Below, piece by piece: positions 9,865 to 18,057 of a stretch of DNA of 64,000 nt. Below the pieces are notes generated by a model. It had not been told where the DNA came from and searched no databases. It worked only from the letters and a program-made list of their open reading frames with translations. The stretch comes from Salinarchaeum sp. IM2453 (lineage in GTDB: Archaea; Halobacteriota; Halobacteria; Halobacteriales; Salinarchaeaceae). A program made the translations under genes and the position numbers. Where the stretch lies: assembly GCF_019693215.1 (NCBI RefSeq), contig NZ_CP081183.1, positions 685,226 to 749,225 of the forward strand, written 5' to 3'. Position 1 is the stretch's first letter. Each line of letters begins with the position of its first letter.

Positions 9865-11163
9865 ATGGATCATGAAAATGTTCGTGAGGTCGATCCAGAA
9901 CTGGCAGACGCGCTCGAAAACGAAATCGAGCGACAAAACAGTGAGTTGCATCTAATTGCATCGGAAAACCACGTAAGCGAGGCTGTTCTTGACGCACAGA
10001 GTAGTGTTCTAACTAACAAGTACGCAGAGGGATACCCAGGAGCACGATATTATGGAGGGTGTCAATACGCTGACGAAGTTGAAGAGATGGCAATTGACTA
10101 TGCAGAAGAGCTGTGGGGTGCCGAGCACATTAACGTACAACCACACGCTGGGACGCAAGCAAATCTCGCAGTGTACTCAGCAATGCTTGAACCGGGAGAT
10201 AAAATCCTGTCCCTGGAGTTAAGCCATGGAGGACATCTGTCGCATGGACACCCAGCAAACTTTGTTGGACAAACCTACGAGGTAGAGCACTACGAAGTTG
10301 ACACGGAAACAGGATACATCGACTATGAAGGTCTGAAAGAGAAAGCAGAAACATTTGAGCCGGACATAATTGTCTCCGGATACTCAGCATATCCGCGGGA
10401 AATAGAGTGGGAAGAGATTCAGGAGGCTGCTGATGCAGTCGATGCATACCATCTCGCTGATATCGCACATATTACAGGTCTTGTTGCCGCTGGCGTTCAC
10501 ACATCACCAGTTGGCACTGTGGACTTCGTAACTGGCTCGACACACAAAACCATCCGCGCCGGTCGAGGCGGAATTGTCATGTGCAAAGAGGAGTACGCCG
10601 ACGATATTGACAAGGCAGTCTTCCCGGGTGCACAGGGCGGCCCATTGATGCACAATATTGCTGGGAAGGCAGCCGGATTCAAGGAGGCTCTACAGCCGGA
10701 GTTTGAAGAATACGCACAGCAGGTCGTCGATAATTCCGCTGCATTAGCAGACCAACTACAGGAGCATGGGATAGAACTTGTGTCTGGTGGAACAGACAAT
10801 CACCTTGTGCTTGCCGACCTTCGTGAATCTCACCCGGACGTATCCGGTGGAGACGCCGAAGAAGCTCTTGAGAGGGCCGGACTGGTACTAAACGGTAACA
10901 CAGTTCCAGGAGAAACACGATCAGCATTTGATCCAAGCGGGATTCGCGTTGGAACACCAGCAATCACGACACGTGGCTTTGATGAAGATGCCTGCCGAAC
11001 GGTTGCTGACCTAATAGTGAAAGTAATCGATGCAGTCGATGAAGGAACAACAGACGAAACAATTCCGGAAGTGAAAGAGCAAGTCGAAGAACTCTGTGAA
11101 GAGTACCCACTGTATGATACTCCACAGCAGTCAAAAGCATTAGCAGACGGTTCTGGCGAATAA
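9865..11163 (+). CDS. glyA: Serine hydroxymethyltransferase
   Basis: This 432-residue PLP enzyme interconverts serine and glycine with tetrahydrofolate, supplying 5,10-methylene-THF. Recognised by LIASENHVSEAV near the N-terminus, the TNKYAEGYPGARYYGG substrate loop (residues 49-65), HLADIAHITGLVAAG, and the PLP-lysine motif TGSTHKTIRAGRGG with K228. Length is standard. The neighbouring folD uses the product, and the two share direction, but the 324-base gap with a T-tract terminator at 11173-11179 and a transposon-end remnant argues for separate transcription. A TATA box lies 32 bases upstream. Confidence 0.97.
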   Translation: MDHENVREVDPELADALENEIERQNSELHLIASENHVSEAVLDAQSSVLTNKYAEGYPGARYYGGCQYADEVEEMAIDYAEELWGAEHINVQPHAGTQANLAVYSAMLEPGDKILSLELSHGGHLSHGHPANFVGQTYEVEHYEVDTETGYIDYEGLKEKAETFEPDIIVSGYSAYPREIEWEEIQEAADAVDAYHLADIAHITGLVAAGVHTSPVGTVDFVTGSTHKTIRAGRGGIVMCKEEYADDIDKAVFPGAQGGPLMHNIAGKAAGFKEALQPEFEEYAQQVVDNSAALADQLQEHGIELVSGGTDNHLVLADLRESHPDVSGGDAEEALERAGLVLNGNTVPGETRSAFDPSGIRVGTPAITTRGFDEDACRTVADLIVKVIDAVDEGTTDETIPEVKEQVEELCEEYPLYDTPQQSKALADGSGE

Positions 11164-11487
11164 CGAGCGTTCTTTTTTTATACTGGAGCATGGCATAGAA
11201 TCGGTTGTACACTCTGGAGTGATCTCGGTTGCATCGGTCAATCCACATCGCTACTGACCGGTTACTTCATCGAAATGTCGGTGAAACAAATTCCGCGTGA
11301 ATAATTCCCTGACACGTAGCTAGCGGAAGTCCACAGTCATCAGCCGTGGGAAGAGGTCAAACGCTACACACTGAGTTGATCATCGATTCATCACAAGCGG
11401 ATAGAATTCTGTTAATTGATACCATTATTCAGACGGTTCAGAAGCCCCTAGTTATAAGAGGTCGCCTTGAGAGGTGATGTATTAAAC
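11164..11487 (+). other. glyA-folD spacer with terminator and transposon-end remnant
   Basis: No gene is visible in this 324-base spacer. It holds a 7-T tract (11173-11179) straight after glyA, likely its terminator, a solo element end at 11326-11361, and an AT-rich stretch from 11400 that should carry the folD promoter (GTTATAAGAGG near 11452). A GAGGTGAT Shine-Dalgarno lies about eight bases before the folD ATG. Confidence 0.6.
11326..11361 (+). repeat. Solo TnpB-element right end, degraded
   Basis: The stretch CCACAGTCATCAGCCGTGGG followed by AAGAGGTCAA resembles the consensus at 13422 and elsewhere (stem, CCGTGGG, then GGAGGTCAA), but the stem is imperfect. Orientation is plus. No coding remnant is attached. 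It is the weakest of the plus-oriented copies. Confidence 0.45.
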
Positions 11488-12381
11488 ATGGCAGAAATTA
11501 TTGATGGAAAGGCAGTTGCACAGGACATCCGAGACGGACTAGGCAACGCAGTTAAAGAACTCGAAGAAGAGGGTATCACACCGTGTTTAGCAACAGTGCT
11601 GATGAGCGATGACCCGGCAGCTGAGAAGTACGTCTCAATGAAACAAAGTGACTGCGAAGAAGTTGGAATTGCAACGCGAGATCCAGAGATTACTGCAGAA
11701 GATTCTGCCGAGGACCTGTATAATCTAATTGAGGAGTTGAACAACGATCCAGAAGTACACGGAATACTGGTTCAGCTTCCACTTCCGGATCACGTGGAAG
11801 AGCAACCTGTTATTGACCAGATTAGCCCACAGAAGGACGTTGATGGATTCCATCCGGAAAACGTTGGAAAACTTGTGATTGGTAACCCGCGGTTTAAACC
11901 GTGTACACCACACGGAGTGCAGATGCTATTAGATGCATACGACATTGAAACGGAAGGAAAGGACGCTGTTGTCGTTGGACGGTCAAACATTGTTGGAAAG
12001 CCAATGGCGAACATATTTATCCAGAAGGCAGATGGTGGAAATGCAACAACAACGGTCTGTCACTCTCGAACTCAAGATCTAGAATCAAAGGTAAAACAAG
12101 CGGATATTCTCGTTGCTGCAGCAGGGGTTGCTGAATTTATCGACGGATCGATGATTTCTGAAGACACCATCGTTATTGATGTTGGCACAAACAGCGTAGA
12201 GCGAGATGGTGAACGGACACTGGTAGGCGACGTTGAATTCGAAAGTGCTGAGCAAAAGGCATCAGCGATTACGCCAGTGCCGGGCGGAGTCGGACCAATG
12301 ACCCGGGCCATGTTGCTATATAATACGGTCAAAGCCGCTGCACTACAGAATGACGTCGATGTTTCACTCCCGAAACAATAG
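11488..12381 (+). CDS. folD: Bifunctional methylene-THF dehydrogenase / methenyl-THF cyclohydrolase
   Basis: A 297-residue FolD converting 5,10-methylene-THF to 10-formyl-THF in two steps. Seen: the substrate motif EKYVSMKQSDCEEVGI with the catalytic lysine at K52, QLPLPDHV, the PQKDVDGFHPENVG motif, the Rossmann VVGRSNIVGKP, and PVPGGVGPMTRAML near the end. The ATG at 11488 was chosen because MAEIIDGKAVAQDI is the family start and GAGGTGAT sits about eight bases ahead; a longer in-frame ATG at 11467 has no support. The stop TAG ends exactly where a transposon-end sequence (GTGAACACAC) begins, so the G of the stop codon may belong to the insertion. Confidence 0.96.
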   Translation: MAEIIDGKAVAQDIRDGLGNAVKELEEEGITPCLATVLMSDDPAAEKYVSMKQSDCEEVGIATRDPEITAEDSAEDLYNLIEELNNDPEVHGILVQLPLPDHVEEQPVIDQISPQKDVDGFHPENVGKLVIGNPRFKPCTPHGVQMLLDAYDIETEGKDAVVVGRSNIVGKPMANIFIQKADGGNATTTVCHSRTQDLESKVKQADILVAAAGVAEFIDGSMISEDTIVIDVGTNSVERDGERTLVGDVEFESAEQKASAITPVPGGVGPMTRAMLLYNTVKAAALQNDVDVSLPKQ

Positions 12382-12412
12382 TGAACACACCTCAGGTGTC
12401 AAGTCCCAGAGC
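12381..12412 (-). repeat. Solo TnpB-element right end at the folD stop codon
   Basis: GTGAACACACCTCAGG followed by TGTCAAGTCCC aligns with the right end of the intact TnpB element at 38014 (GTGAACTCACTCCGG, then GGTCAAGCCCC). It starts at the last base of the folD stop codon. The hairpin is weakened by substitutions. Orientation opposes folD. Confidence 0.55.
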
Positions 12413-12504
12413 AGGCAGCTTGACCGCCTATACAACAACTCCAGAATTTGAGCAAACAAGCTAAAACCGGCATCAGAGATAACCAATCATAAATTTTATT
12501 TTGT

Positions 12505-12612
12505 TATGGTGGCATTTTTCATCTGACGCTTCGCTTGGAGGGCCGAAGCGTCAGCGGGGACCACATCGGCGGCACGACGGCCACAGGTTCTCGTGGCCGT
12601 TCTTTTATTTCT
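12505..12612 (+). ncRNA. Candidate structured RNA with two strong hairpins
   Basis: Two perfect stem-loops sit about 20 bases apart: an 11-bp stem (CTGACGCTTCG at 12523-12533 with CGAAGCGTCAG at 12544-12554) and an 8-bp stem (ACGGCCAC at 12577-12584 with GTGGCCGT at 12593-12600). A T-rich run TCTTTTATTTC follows at once and an AT-rich TATA-like stretch (ATTTTATTTTG) precedes. That layout fits a short transcript with its own promoter and terminator, or a folD terminator in two parts. I do not recognise it as a known RNA family. No open frame explains it. Confidence 0.35.
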
Positions 12613-12653
12613 CGTTTGAACTAGTATGTCACAAACAAAGACGAGTATATTAA

Positions 12654-12839
12654 CTTGTGCAGGCTACGTCCCCGTCCTCAAAGAGCGACCAACGGGAGCG
12701 AGTAGGACCGGGATACAGCCGTCACTTAGCCACAGCAAAAACAGTCAACTCAATTGCTAGCAAACACTGAATTGTGACAGGATTTACTCATGAGGTTGGC
12801 TTCGAGTGGGATCATACCCACGATCAGACTTCATCTCGC
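12654..12839 (+). mobile_element. 5' fragment of TnpB-derived miniature element
   Basis: About 186 bases, starting at the C of TTAAC and reading GCAGGCTACGTCCCCGTCC, closely match the left part of the complete 381-bp miniature element at 47313-47693, which also follows TTAA. Shared landmarks are AACGGGAGCGAGTAGG, GATACAGCCGTCACTTAGCC, and TTTACTCATGAGG. Similarity stops around CATCTCGCA, so the 3' half with the tnpB tail and right end is missing. Confidence 0.75.
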
Positions 12840-13085
12840 AACTATCGTTAAAGAGAGAAAGATCTTGATTATGTATAATAGATAATATATAGCACATACC
12901 ATACTTGTATAATTTACATTATTATTCAATTATTTTTGTATTCGAATCTGAAATCCCCCATGTATCCGTATTTGAGGCATTCATCAGCCGGATTTTAAAC
13001 AGAGGAATGTTGTTCTTTAGAATGTAATTCAGATTATCCGATAATTTTATGTTCGGAGAAAAGTAATAATCAACTAGATTATAAC

Positions 13086-13367
13086 ATGCACGATCTAACT
13101 GGTTTTCAGCGCGACCTGCTGTTCGTAATTGCCGGGGAGGAGGAGCCACACGGGCTGTCAATCAAGCAGGAACTTGAAGATTACTATGGAAAAGAGATCC
13201 ATCACGGACGGTTGTATCCAAACTTGGATACTCTTGTTGAGAAAGGGCTCGTTGAAAAAGGGCAGTTGGATCGGCGAACAAACTACTATGTTCTAACCAG
13301 CCGCGGAGAACGAGAAATTGATGCCCGCAGAGACTGGGAGGATCAGTACCTCGCCGCAGAGAACTGA
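13086..13367 (+). CDS. PadR-family transcriptional regulator
   Basis: A 93-residue single-domain winged-helix protein: TGFQRDLLFVIAGEEEPHGLSIKQELEDYYGKEIHHGRLYPNLDTLVEKGLVEKG matches the PadR winged helix, with a recognition-helix segment around HHGRLYPNLDTL and a C-terminal dimer helix. Haloarchaea have many such stand-alone PadR proteins; targets and effectors are usually unknown. ATTTTAT at 13044-13050 could serve as the TATA box, which would leave an almost leaderless mRNA. A palindrome GTCCGGAC plus seven Ts (13377-13391) just after the stop looks like its terminator. Confidence 0.9.
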   Translation: MHDLTGFQRDLLFVIAGEEEPHGLSIKQELEDYYGKEIHHGRLYPNLDTLVEKGLVEKGQLDRRTNYYVLTSRGEREIDARRDWEDQYLAAEN

Positions 13368-13376
13368 ATCTGATAG

Positions 13377-13391
13377 GTCCGGACTTTTTTT
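13377..13391 (+). terminator. padR terminator
   Basis: GTCCGGAC (palindrome, 13377-13384) runs straight into seven Ts (13385-13391), ten bases after the padR stop. This is a T-tract terminator of the kind archaea use. Confidence 0.5.
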
Positions 13392-13421
13392 GCTTTGGTT
13401 ACAGCGGTATCGAGGCGAAAG

Positions 13422-13452
13422 CCACCGGCTTTAGCCGTGTGGAGGAGGTCAA
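13422..13452 (+). repeat. Solo TnpB-element right end
   Basis: CCACCGGCTTTAGCCGTGTGG followed by AGGAGGTCAA is the usual plus-oriented form: a CGGC/GCCG-type stem with TTTA-like loop, then GGAGGTCAA. It lies between padR and mutY in the mutY direction. No transposase remnant accompanies it. Confidence 0.65.
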
Positions 13453-13515
13453 ATCGATAGCCCAACCGTGTTGGATTACGGAGGGCTGATATTGCTTCAG
13501 TCGAATCAACTGCTA

Positions 13516-14421
13516 ATGGAGGAGACGATCGATCTTGATGTTGATGTAGGACGGATTCAGCAGGAGCTATTACGGTGGTATGAAGAAAATCATCGAGAGT
13601 TTCCGTGGCGTAACACGACTGATCCGTACAAGATACTCGTATCAGAAGTGATGAGTCAACAGACACAGCTTTCTCGGGTCGAAACAGCTTGGAAAGCATT
13701 TATTGACCGATGGCCGTCAGTTAATGCACTCGCCAACACAGAACAGGCGGCAGTTGTTCAGTTCTGGACGGAGCAGAAGCTCGGATACAACAATCGAGCA
13801 AAATACTTACACACTGCTGCGCAGCAAGTTGTCGAAGATTATAATGGAGAGATTCCTGAATCACCAGAAGAATTAGAGTCGCTGACAGGGGTGGGTCCAT
13901 ACACAGCAAACGCAGTTGCCAGTTTTGCGTTCAACAATGGAAACGCTGCTATTGATACGAATGTGCGTCGAGTTCTGTATCGTGCCTATTCGGACCCAAA
14001 ACAAGAAGAAGAACCGCCGTACGAAGTGCTTGCAAATACTCTGCTGCCAGCCAATAACTCACGAGAGTGGAATAACGCAATAATGGAGTTAGGAAGCGAA
14101 GTCTGCAATAAAACTCCACGCTGTGATCGTGGCCCCTGTCCGTGGCGGTGGTGGTGCACTGCATATGCGACGGGAGATTTCACCGCACCAGACGTACCAA
14201 CACAACCATCATTTGAAGGATCACGCCGACAGTTTCGTGGACGGGTTATTCGAGCACTTGGAGAACATGAGACAATAGCAATTGATAAGCTTGGTTCAAT
14301 CGTACGGGTTGATTATACGCCAGAGGGAGAATATGGTCGGGAGTGGCTTCAGGGCTTACTTGATGATCTCAAAGAAGATGAATTAATTGAACAAAAAGAA
14401 AACATCATACAGCTAAAATAA
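13516..14421 (+). CDS. mutY: A/G-specific adenine glycosylase MutY
   Basis: A 301-residue HhH-GPD glycosylase that removes adenine mispaired with 8-oxoguanine. Seen: EFPWRNTTDPYKILVSEVMSQQTQ with the catalytic Glu near E44, the helix-hairpin-helix LTGVGPYTANAVASFAF (residues 123-139), catalytic Asp D147 in AAIDTNV, and the [4Fe-4S] loop C197-X5-C203-X4-C208-X5-C214. The spacing of that loop differs from bacterial MutY (X6-X2-X5) but is what I expect of haloarchaeal members. I set the start at 13516 because the family N-terminus begins shortly before the WYEENHREFPWR block; earlier in-frame codons cover transposon-scarred DNA. The C-terminal 8-oxoG-recognition domain is short and archaeal in type. 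Confidence 0.93.
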   Translation: MEETIDLDVDVGRIQQELLRWYEENHREFPWRNTTDPYKILVSEVMSQQTQLSRVETAWKAFIDRWPSVNALANTEQAAVVQFWTEQKLGYNNRAKYLHTAAQQVVEDYNGEIPESPEELESLTGVGPYTANAVASFAFNNGNAAIDTNVRRVLYRAYSDPKQEEEPPYEVLANTLLPANNSREWNNAIMELGSEVCNKTPRCDRGPCPWRWWCTAYATGDFTAPDVPTQPSFEGSRRQFRGRVIRALGEHETIAIDKLGSIVRVDYTPEGEYGREWLQGLLDDLKEDELIEQKENIIQLK

Positions 14422-14460
14422 TCACTCAGACAACATTTTTGAATCCTCAATTAGCATTGA

Positions 14461-14494
14461 GCTATCCCCCGGCTTTACCCGGGGGGGAGGACAA
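14461..14494 (+). repeat. Solo TnpB-element right end
   Basis: GCTATCCCCCGGC, a short loop, then CCGGGGGGGAGGACAA forms a long GC-rich stem (CCCCCGG/CCGGGGG) in the plus orientation. It begins with GCTA, like the copy at 29987. It lies between mutY and the UbiA/lycopene-cyclase gene. Confidence 0.65.
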
Positions 14495-14563
14495 CAAGAA
14501 GAATCCCGTAACATTTGGGATGTCGGAAGGGACTTACTTACCCGGGACTAGTTATCAATACAC

Positions 14564-15766
14564 ATGGCATTTGCACGCCACGAAAACGGAACACAGGCAG
14601 ATTTGCGGGCGCTTTTATCACAGGTACATCCAGTGTTTATGTTGCCACCGGTGGCATCCGCTGTATTTGGCGGGGCGGCAGCGGGCATTGTGACTGGTGA
14701 GGCGCTACTTGTTCACGTTGTGGCAATATTTTTGGCTGTATACACAGCTCACGTCAAGGATGGATATGTTGATTACTACATTCGCGGTGAAGACGAGGAC
14801 CATCCGTTAACTGCACAAGGATGTAAACTTGCACTCATAGGATCGACAACAGGATTTATCATTTTACTTGGAGTGTTGTATGTGATGGCCGGGCCGGTTG
14901 CCGTACTACTCACTGCGCCAACGTGGATACTAGGGTATCTACACGCTCCGCAGTTTGATACAAATCCAGTGACTGCAACGCTAGATTATCCGAGTGGAAT
15001 TGCACTCGCTATTCTTGGCGGGTACTACATCCAAGCAGGAACACTTTCACTGACTGCAGTTGGGTTTGCAGTTGTATTTCTGCTAATTCTATCAGGCGTT
15101 TCAATAATCGATGATGAACAGGATTACGAGTATGATCGCTCAATTAACAAGCGAACTGTCTCAGTTATTCTTGGCCCGCAACCAGGGAGAGAGTTCGCAC
15201 AACTATTGATCGCGCTGGGGCTAATTGGCATCCTTTGGGGAGCTGTTAGCGGTATTTTTCCTCCATCCGCACCAGTTGCCGCGATTGCATTCGGAGCAAT
15301 TGCTGTGGTTGCGACTCGGTTTGAACCTGAGTTAGCAACAATGGTTCTAGTACGAGGGGCATACGTACTACTGGGATTGTTGTTTGTGAGTGTCGTTCTT
15401 CAGCCACTGTCAGCAGTGACACTACCTGATATCACGATTCTTGGGTCATACACATACCTAGCGACCGAGGTCGTCTTCGGTGCAATTGCATTCATACTGC
15501 TATACCGTGCAAATGCACTCCGATCCGCCGCCAAAACTATCATTGTACTGTATCCGGTGGCCTACATCTGGGACTGGTATACGTTGGAGGTTGGTGTCTT
15601 CGATATTATCAAGCGAACAGGAATCGATCTTTTTGGTATTCCAATCGAGGAGCATATATTCATGATTGTTGTGCCAGCACTGGTCCTTGGGTTTCATGAA
15701 ACACTACGGAACACGAAGACAGCTAAGACGGCAGATAAGCAGAGTGAACGCTCAGAAAATAGCTAA
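14564..15766 (+). CDS. UbiA-like prenyltransferase fused to a lycopene-cyclase domain
   Basis: A 400-residue polytopic membrane protein with about nine or ten membrane segments. The N-terminal two thirds resemble UbiA prenyltransferases: an acidic loop DGYVDYYIRGEDED (residues 66-79) where the first Asp motif should be, and IIDDEQDYEYD at 181-191 as the second. The C-terminal third has lycopene-cyclase-domain marks: YIWDWYTLEVGVF (334-346) and IPIEEHIFMIVVP (359-371). The first Asp-rich loop is not the usual NxxxD, so transferase activity is uncertain. By analogy with haloarchaeal lycopene elongase and bisanhydrobacterioruberin hydratase it may work in C50 carotenoid or related isoprenoid synthesis, but no other carotenoid gene is in the window. 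Its start follows a solo element end by about 70 bases. Confidence 0.7.
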   Translation: MAFARHENGTQADLRALLSQVHPVFMLPPVASAVFGGAAAGIVTGEALLVHVVAIFLAVYTAHVKDGYVDYYIRGEDEDHPLTAQGCKLALIGSTTGFIILLGVLYVMAGPVAVLLTAPTWILGYLHAPQFDTNPVTATLDYPSGIALAILGGYYIQAGTLSLTAVGFAVVFLLILSGVSIIDDEQDYEYDRSINKRTVSVILGPQPGREFAQLLIALGLIGILWGAVSGIFPPSAPVAAIAFGAIAVVATRFEPELATMVLVRGAYVLLGLLFVSVVLQPLSAVTLPDITILGSYTYLATEVVFGAIAFILLYRANALRSAAKTIIVLYPVAYIWDWYTLEVGVFDIIKRTGIDLFGIPIEEHIFMIVVPALVLGFHETLRNTKTAKTADKQSERSENS

Positions 15767-15774
15767 CGGCACAT

Positions 15775-17304
15775 TCAGGACGTCCAATAGGATAGAGAAA
15801 ACAACACAAGAACTGGAATAATCTCGATACGGCCGACCCACATCACAAATATCATTGCTGCTTTCGTTGTCATCGGAAAGACATCATATGTACCGAATGG
15901 ACCAGCAGGACCGAATGCCGGGCCAATATTCAAAAAGGTCGATGCGGCAGCACCCATTGCGTCGAACTCAGTGAAGGTGCCCGCGTAGAATGCAGCATCA
16001 ACACCTTGATATGACGTATCAGCAATGATGAGAATTGTCGTGAGAACAAAGCCAATGAGAACAAGCAAGACATATGCATAGATATCACGGATTGTATCCT
16101 CATCAACAACTCCCTTGTTGACTCTGACGGGGCGAACGGCATCGGGATGAATTGCTGTGAAGATATCACGTCGGAGAGACTTAAATACCATCAACCACCG
16201 GATGGATTTGATTGAACAGGTCGTTGAACCAGCCATTCCACCAAGGAACATACCAAGAAAGAGGAAAAGCGTTGCGTACGGCGTCCAAATTGCAAAGTCA
16301 GCGTTTGCATAACCGGTTGTCGTGATAATCGAGACGACGTTGAACGTCGCCTGACGGAACGTTTCTTCGAATCCAGAGCCCGTTGGATTTCCGGAGGCAA
16401 ATAGCGTAACAATAACAAAACCACTGAAGAGAACGAGAGTGGTAAGATAAAAGCGGAGCTCCTCACTTTGTCGGATTCGGCTAAATTGCCCGCGGAGTAA
16501 AAATGCAAGCAATACAAAACTCGTTGAACCAACGATCATGAACGGCATAATAGCGTACTGAACAATCGGCTCAAACGTACGGAGGCTGCCAGCTTCAGGA
16601 GAAAATCCAGCTGTTGCAACGCTCGTAAAGGCATGGGCAACAGCGTTGAACAGCGTCATATTCGGAGCGAGATCAAAGAGATACAAAGTATACAACACGA
16701 CAATTGCAAGCCCAGTAAGACCAGCGTATATGGATCCAACTAGTCGAGCAGTATCTTTGATGTGAGGTGTCAGTTGTTTAGTATGTCGTCGGGTCTGGGA
16801 CTCTGTTTCCATTAGCTGTGCACCACCAACAGAGACCTTAGAAAGAATCGCGACAGCGAGAACAAGGATACCAAGCCCTCCAAGCCATTGGACAAGTTGT
16901 CGCCACATTAAAATCGATTGGGGGTGGTCAAAGTCTCGAAGAACGGTTGCTCCAGTAGTGGTAAGACCGCTCATTGATTCAAATAGCGCGTTTATCGGAT
17001 GTGCAATCGTACCGTTTCCTGCAGCAACAAATGGAATAGCAGAAACCATCGCAACAAAGAGCCACGACATTGAAACCATCAAGAACGCCTCTCTGGAACG
17101 AAGTTTTTTTCCAGAATCAATGTACTCAAGCCCATATCCAGCAAGAACGGTGATAGCAATTGCAACTAAAAACGGAACCGGCGACTCTCCATAGTACAGC
17201 GCAACAAGTGTCGGGAATAGCAGTGGAATTGCCAATATTTTCAAAACAGTACCAGTCAGTCCGAGACTACGACGCCAGTTAACACGAATATTCACGAATA
17301 GCAC
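15775..17304 (-). CDS. trkH: Trk-type potassium channel/transporter subunit TrkH
   Basis: A 509-residue membrane protein with the four-fold pore-loop plan of TrkH/KtrB. The four filter-like turns are visible: GLTTTGATVL, SVATAGFSPEAG, IITTTGYANADF and LNIGPAFGPAG. It moves K+ across the membrane, gated by an RCK-containing TrkA partner. A separate protein with an RCK N-domain lies at 24425, but not in an operon with this gene. The start is a GTG at 17304; another GTG three codons in is equally possible. The gene converges on the UbiA-fusion gene, with only 8 bases between stops, and is divergent from the alkyltransferase-like gene. Confidence 0.93.
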   Translation of the reverse strand: MLFVNIRVNWRRSLGLTGTVLKILAIPLLFPTLVALYYGESPVPFLVAIAITVLAGYGLEYIDSGKKLRSREAFLMVSMSWLFVAMVSAIPFVAAGNGTIAHPINALFESMSGLTTTGATVLRDFDHPQSILMWRQLVQWLGGLGILVLAVAILSKVSVGGAQLMETESQTRRHTKQLTPHIKDTARLVGSIYAGLTGLAIVVLYTLYLFDLAPNMTLFNAVAHAFTSVATAGFSPEAGSLRTFEPIVQYAIMPFMIVGSTSFVLLAFLLRGQFSRIRQSEELRFYLTTLVLFSGFVIVTLFASGNPTGSGFEETFRQATFNVVSIITTTGYANADFAIWTPYATLFLFLGMFLGGMAGSTTCSIKSIRWLMVFKSLRRDIFTAIHPDAVRPVRVNKGVVDEDTIRDIYAYVLLVLIGFVLTTILIIADTSYQGVDAAFYAGTFTEFDAMGAAASTFLNIGPAFGPAGPFGTYDVFPMTTKAAMIFVMWVGRIEIIPVLVLFSLSYWTS

Positions 17305-17421
17305 CCCCAGACAGAGATAGAGAAAATATAGAAGTCATTATTAAGTGCATGTTTGTGGACAATTGTTAGCGTTTCGACAGCGACGCGGGGATTCTTCTGT
17401 ACATACATGATATTAACATAT

Positions 17422-17886
17422 ATGACAGCAGAAGCAGGCATATATGCTCGAGAATTCCCAGCACTTGGCTGCTATGTACAGGTCGGCGTTGCTGGAGGCA
17501 AGATATTACGGCTCTCATTTCCAAAAGAACCAGATGAAGAAGCAAGTGAAGACAACCACGTGGTGTTTGACTGTATCGAACGGTATCTTGAGGGAGATCG
17601 AGAGACCTTCCGAGACATTGAGATTGCACTAACAGTGCCTACTGATCAGCGAAAGGTACTCGAACAGGTCCGGAAGATTCCGTACGGGACAACAATTTCA
17701 GCAGACTCACTTGCCAGTCAGGTACCAGGCCTTGAGAGTGATAGTGGAGAAGACATCAATCATATTCGGCAGACACTAGCAACAAATCCAATACCATTGG
17801 TCATTCCAAGCCATCGAGTAGCAAATACGCCAGGTCCAGTATCAGACGAGATACAACGGCGATTTCAAGCAATTGAGCGACAGTAA
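17422..17886 (+). CDS. Alkyltransferase-like protein (MGMT family, no active-site Cys)
   Basis: A 154-residue protein with the winged-helix DNA-binding fold of O6-alkylguanine-DNA alkyltransferases: KVLEQVRKIPYGTTISADSLASQ, then HIRQTLATNPIPLVIPSHRV. The canonical methyl-acceptor motif PCHR reads PSHR here (S130), so it cannot take an alkyl group on cysteine. Such alkyltransferase-like proteins bind O6-alkylguanine and flag it for nucleotide excision repair; a Thermus homologue also has PSHR. I chose the ATG at 17422 because the family fold starts here and earlier codons would extend into the promoter. It is divergent from trkH and alone. Confidence 0.82.
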   Translation: MTAEAGIYAREFPALGCYVQVGVAGGKILRLSFPKEPDEEASEDNHVVFDCIERYLEGDRETFRDIEIALTVPTDQRKVLEQVRKIPYGTTISADSLASQVPGLESDSGEDINHIRQTLATNPIPLVIPSHRVANTPGPVSDEIQRRFQAIERQ

Positions 17887-17906
17887 CTCTTAGGATTTGA
17901 CTCTTT

Positions 17907-17950
17907 TCCACGGCTGAAACCGTGAGAGGTTCTCCTACCACTTCTATAAG
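17907..17950 (+). repeat. Solo TnpB-element right end
   Basis: CCACGGCTGAAACCGTG followed by AGAGGTTCTCCTACCACTTC; the stem CACGG/CCGTG is intact. It starts about 20 bases after the alkyltransferase-like gene. A second small hairpin, GGGCG/CGCCC around 18000-18011, may belong to the same decayed element. Confidence 0.6.
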
Positions 17951-18057
17951 AAATAGCAGCGCAAGTGCCACAGGTCACTGCGTATGAGACACTTCACGGG
18001 GCGTTCGCCCTCATGGAAATACGGAGAAGGAGGCAATAATACTTATCCACAAGGGGA

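Larger units (their letters stand above)
12382..13085. other. folD-padR spacer: transposon scars and structured element, no gene
   Basis: This 704-base gap has no convincing gene on either strand. From left to right it contains the solo end at 12381, an AT-rich run, a GC-rich two-hairpin element (12505-12612), a 5' fragment of a TnpB-derived miniature element (12654-12839), and very AT-rich DNA (12840-13085) ending in the padR promoter. The switch from GC-rich hairpins to AT-rich flanks is abrupt. Confidence 0.6.

Noticed and set aside
12577-12600. Zinc-finger-like reading (CRRCG) across the second hairpin
   Set aside because: The frame is broken by a stop a few codons on, and the stem explains the sequence better. 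Not a ribosomal protein L37e as it first seemed.
15775-17304. TrkH paired with the RCK-DHH gene as one potassium operon
   Set aside because: They lie about 7 kb apart on opposite strands with unrelated genes between. Only a functional link is possible, not an operon.
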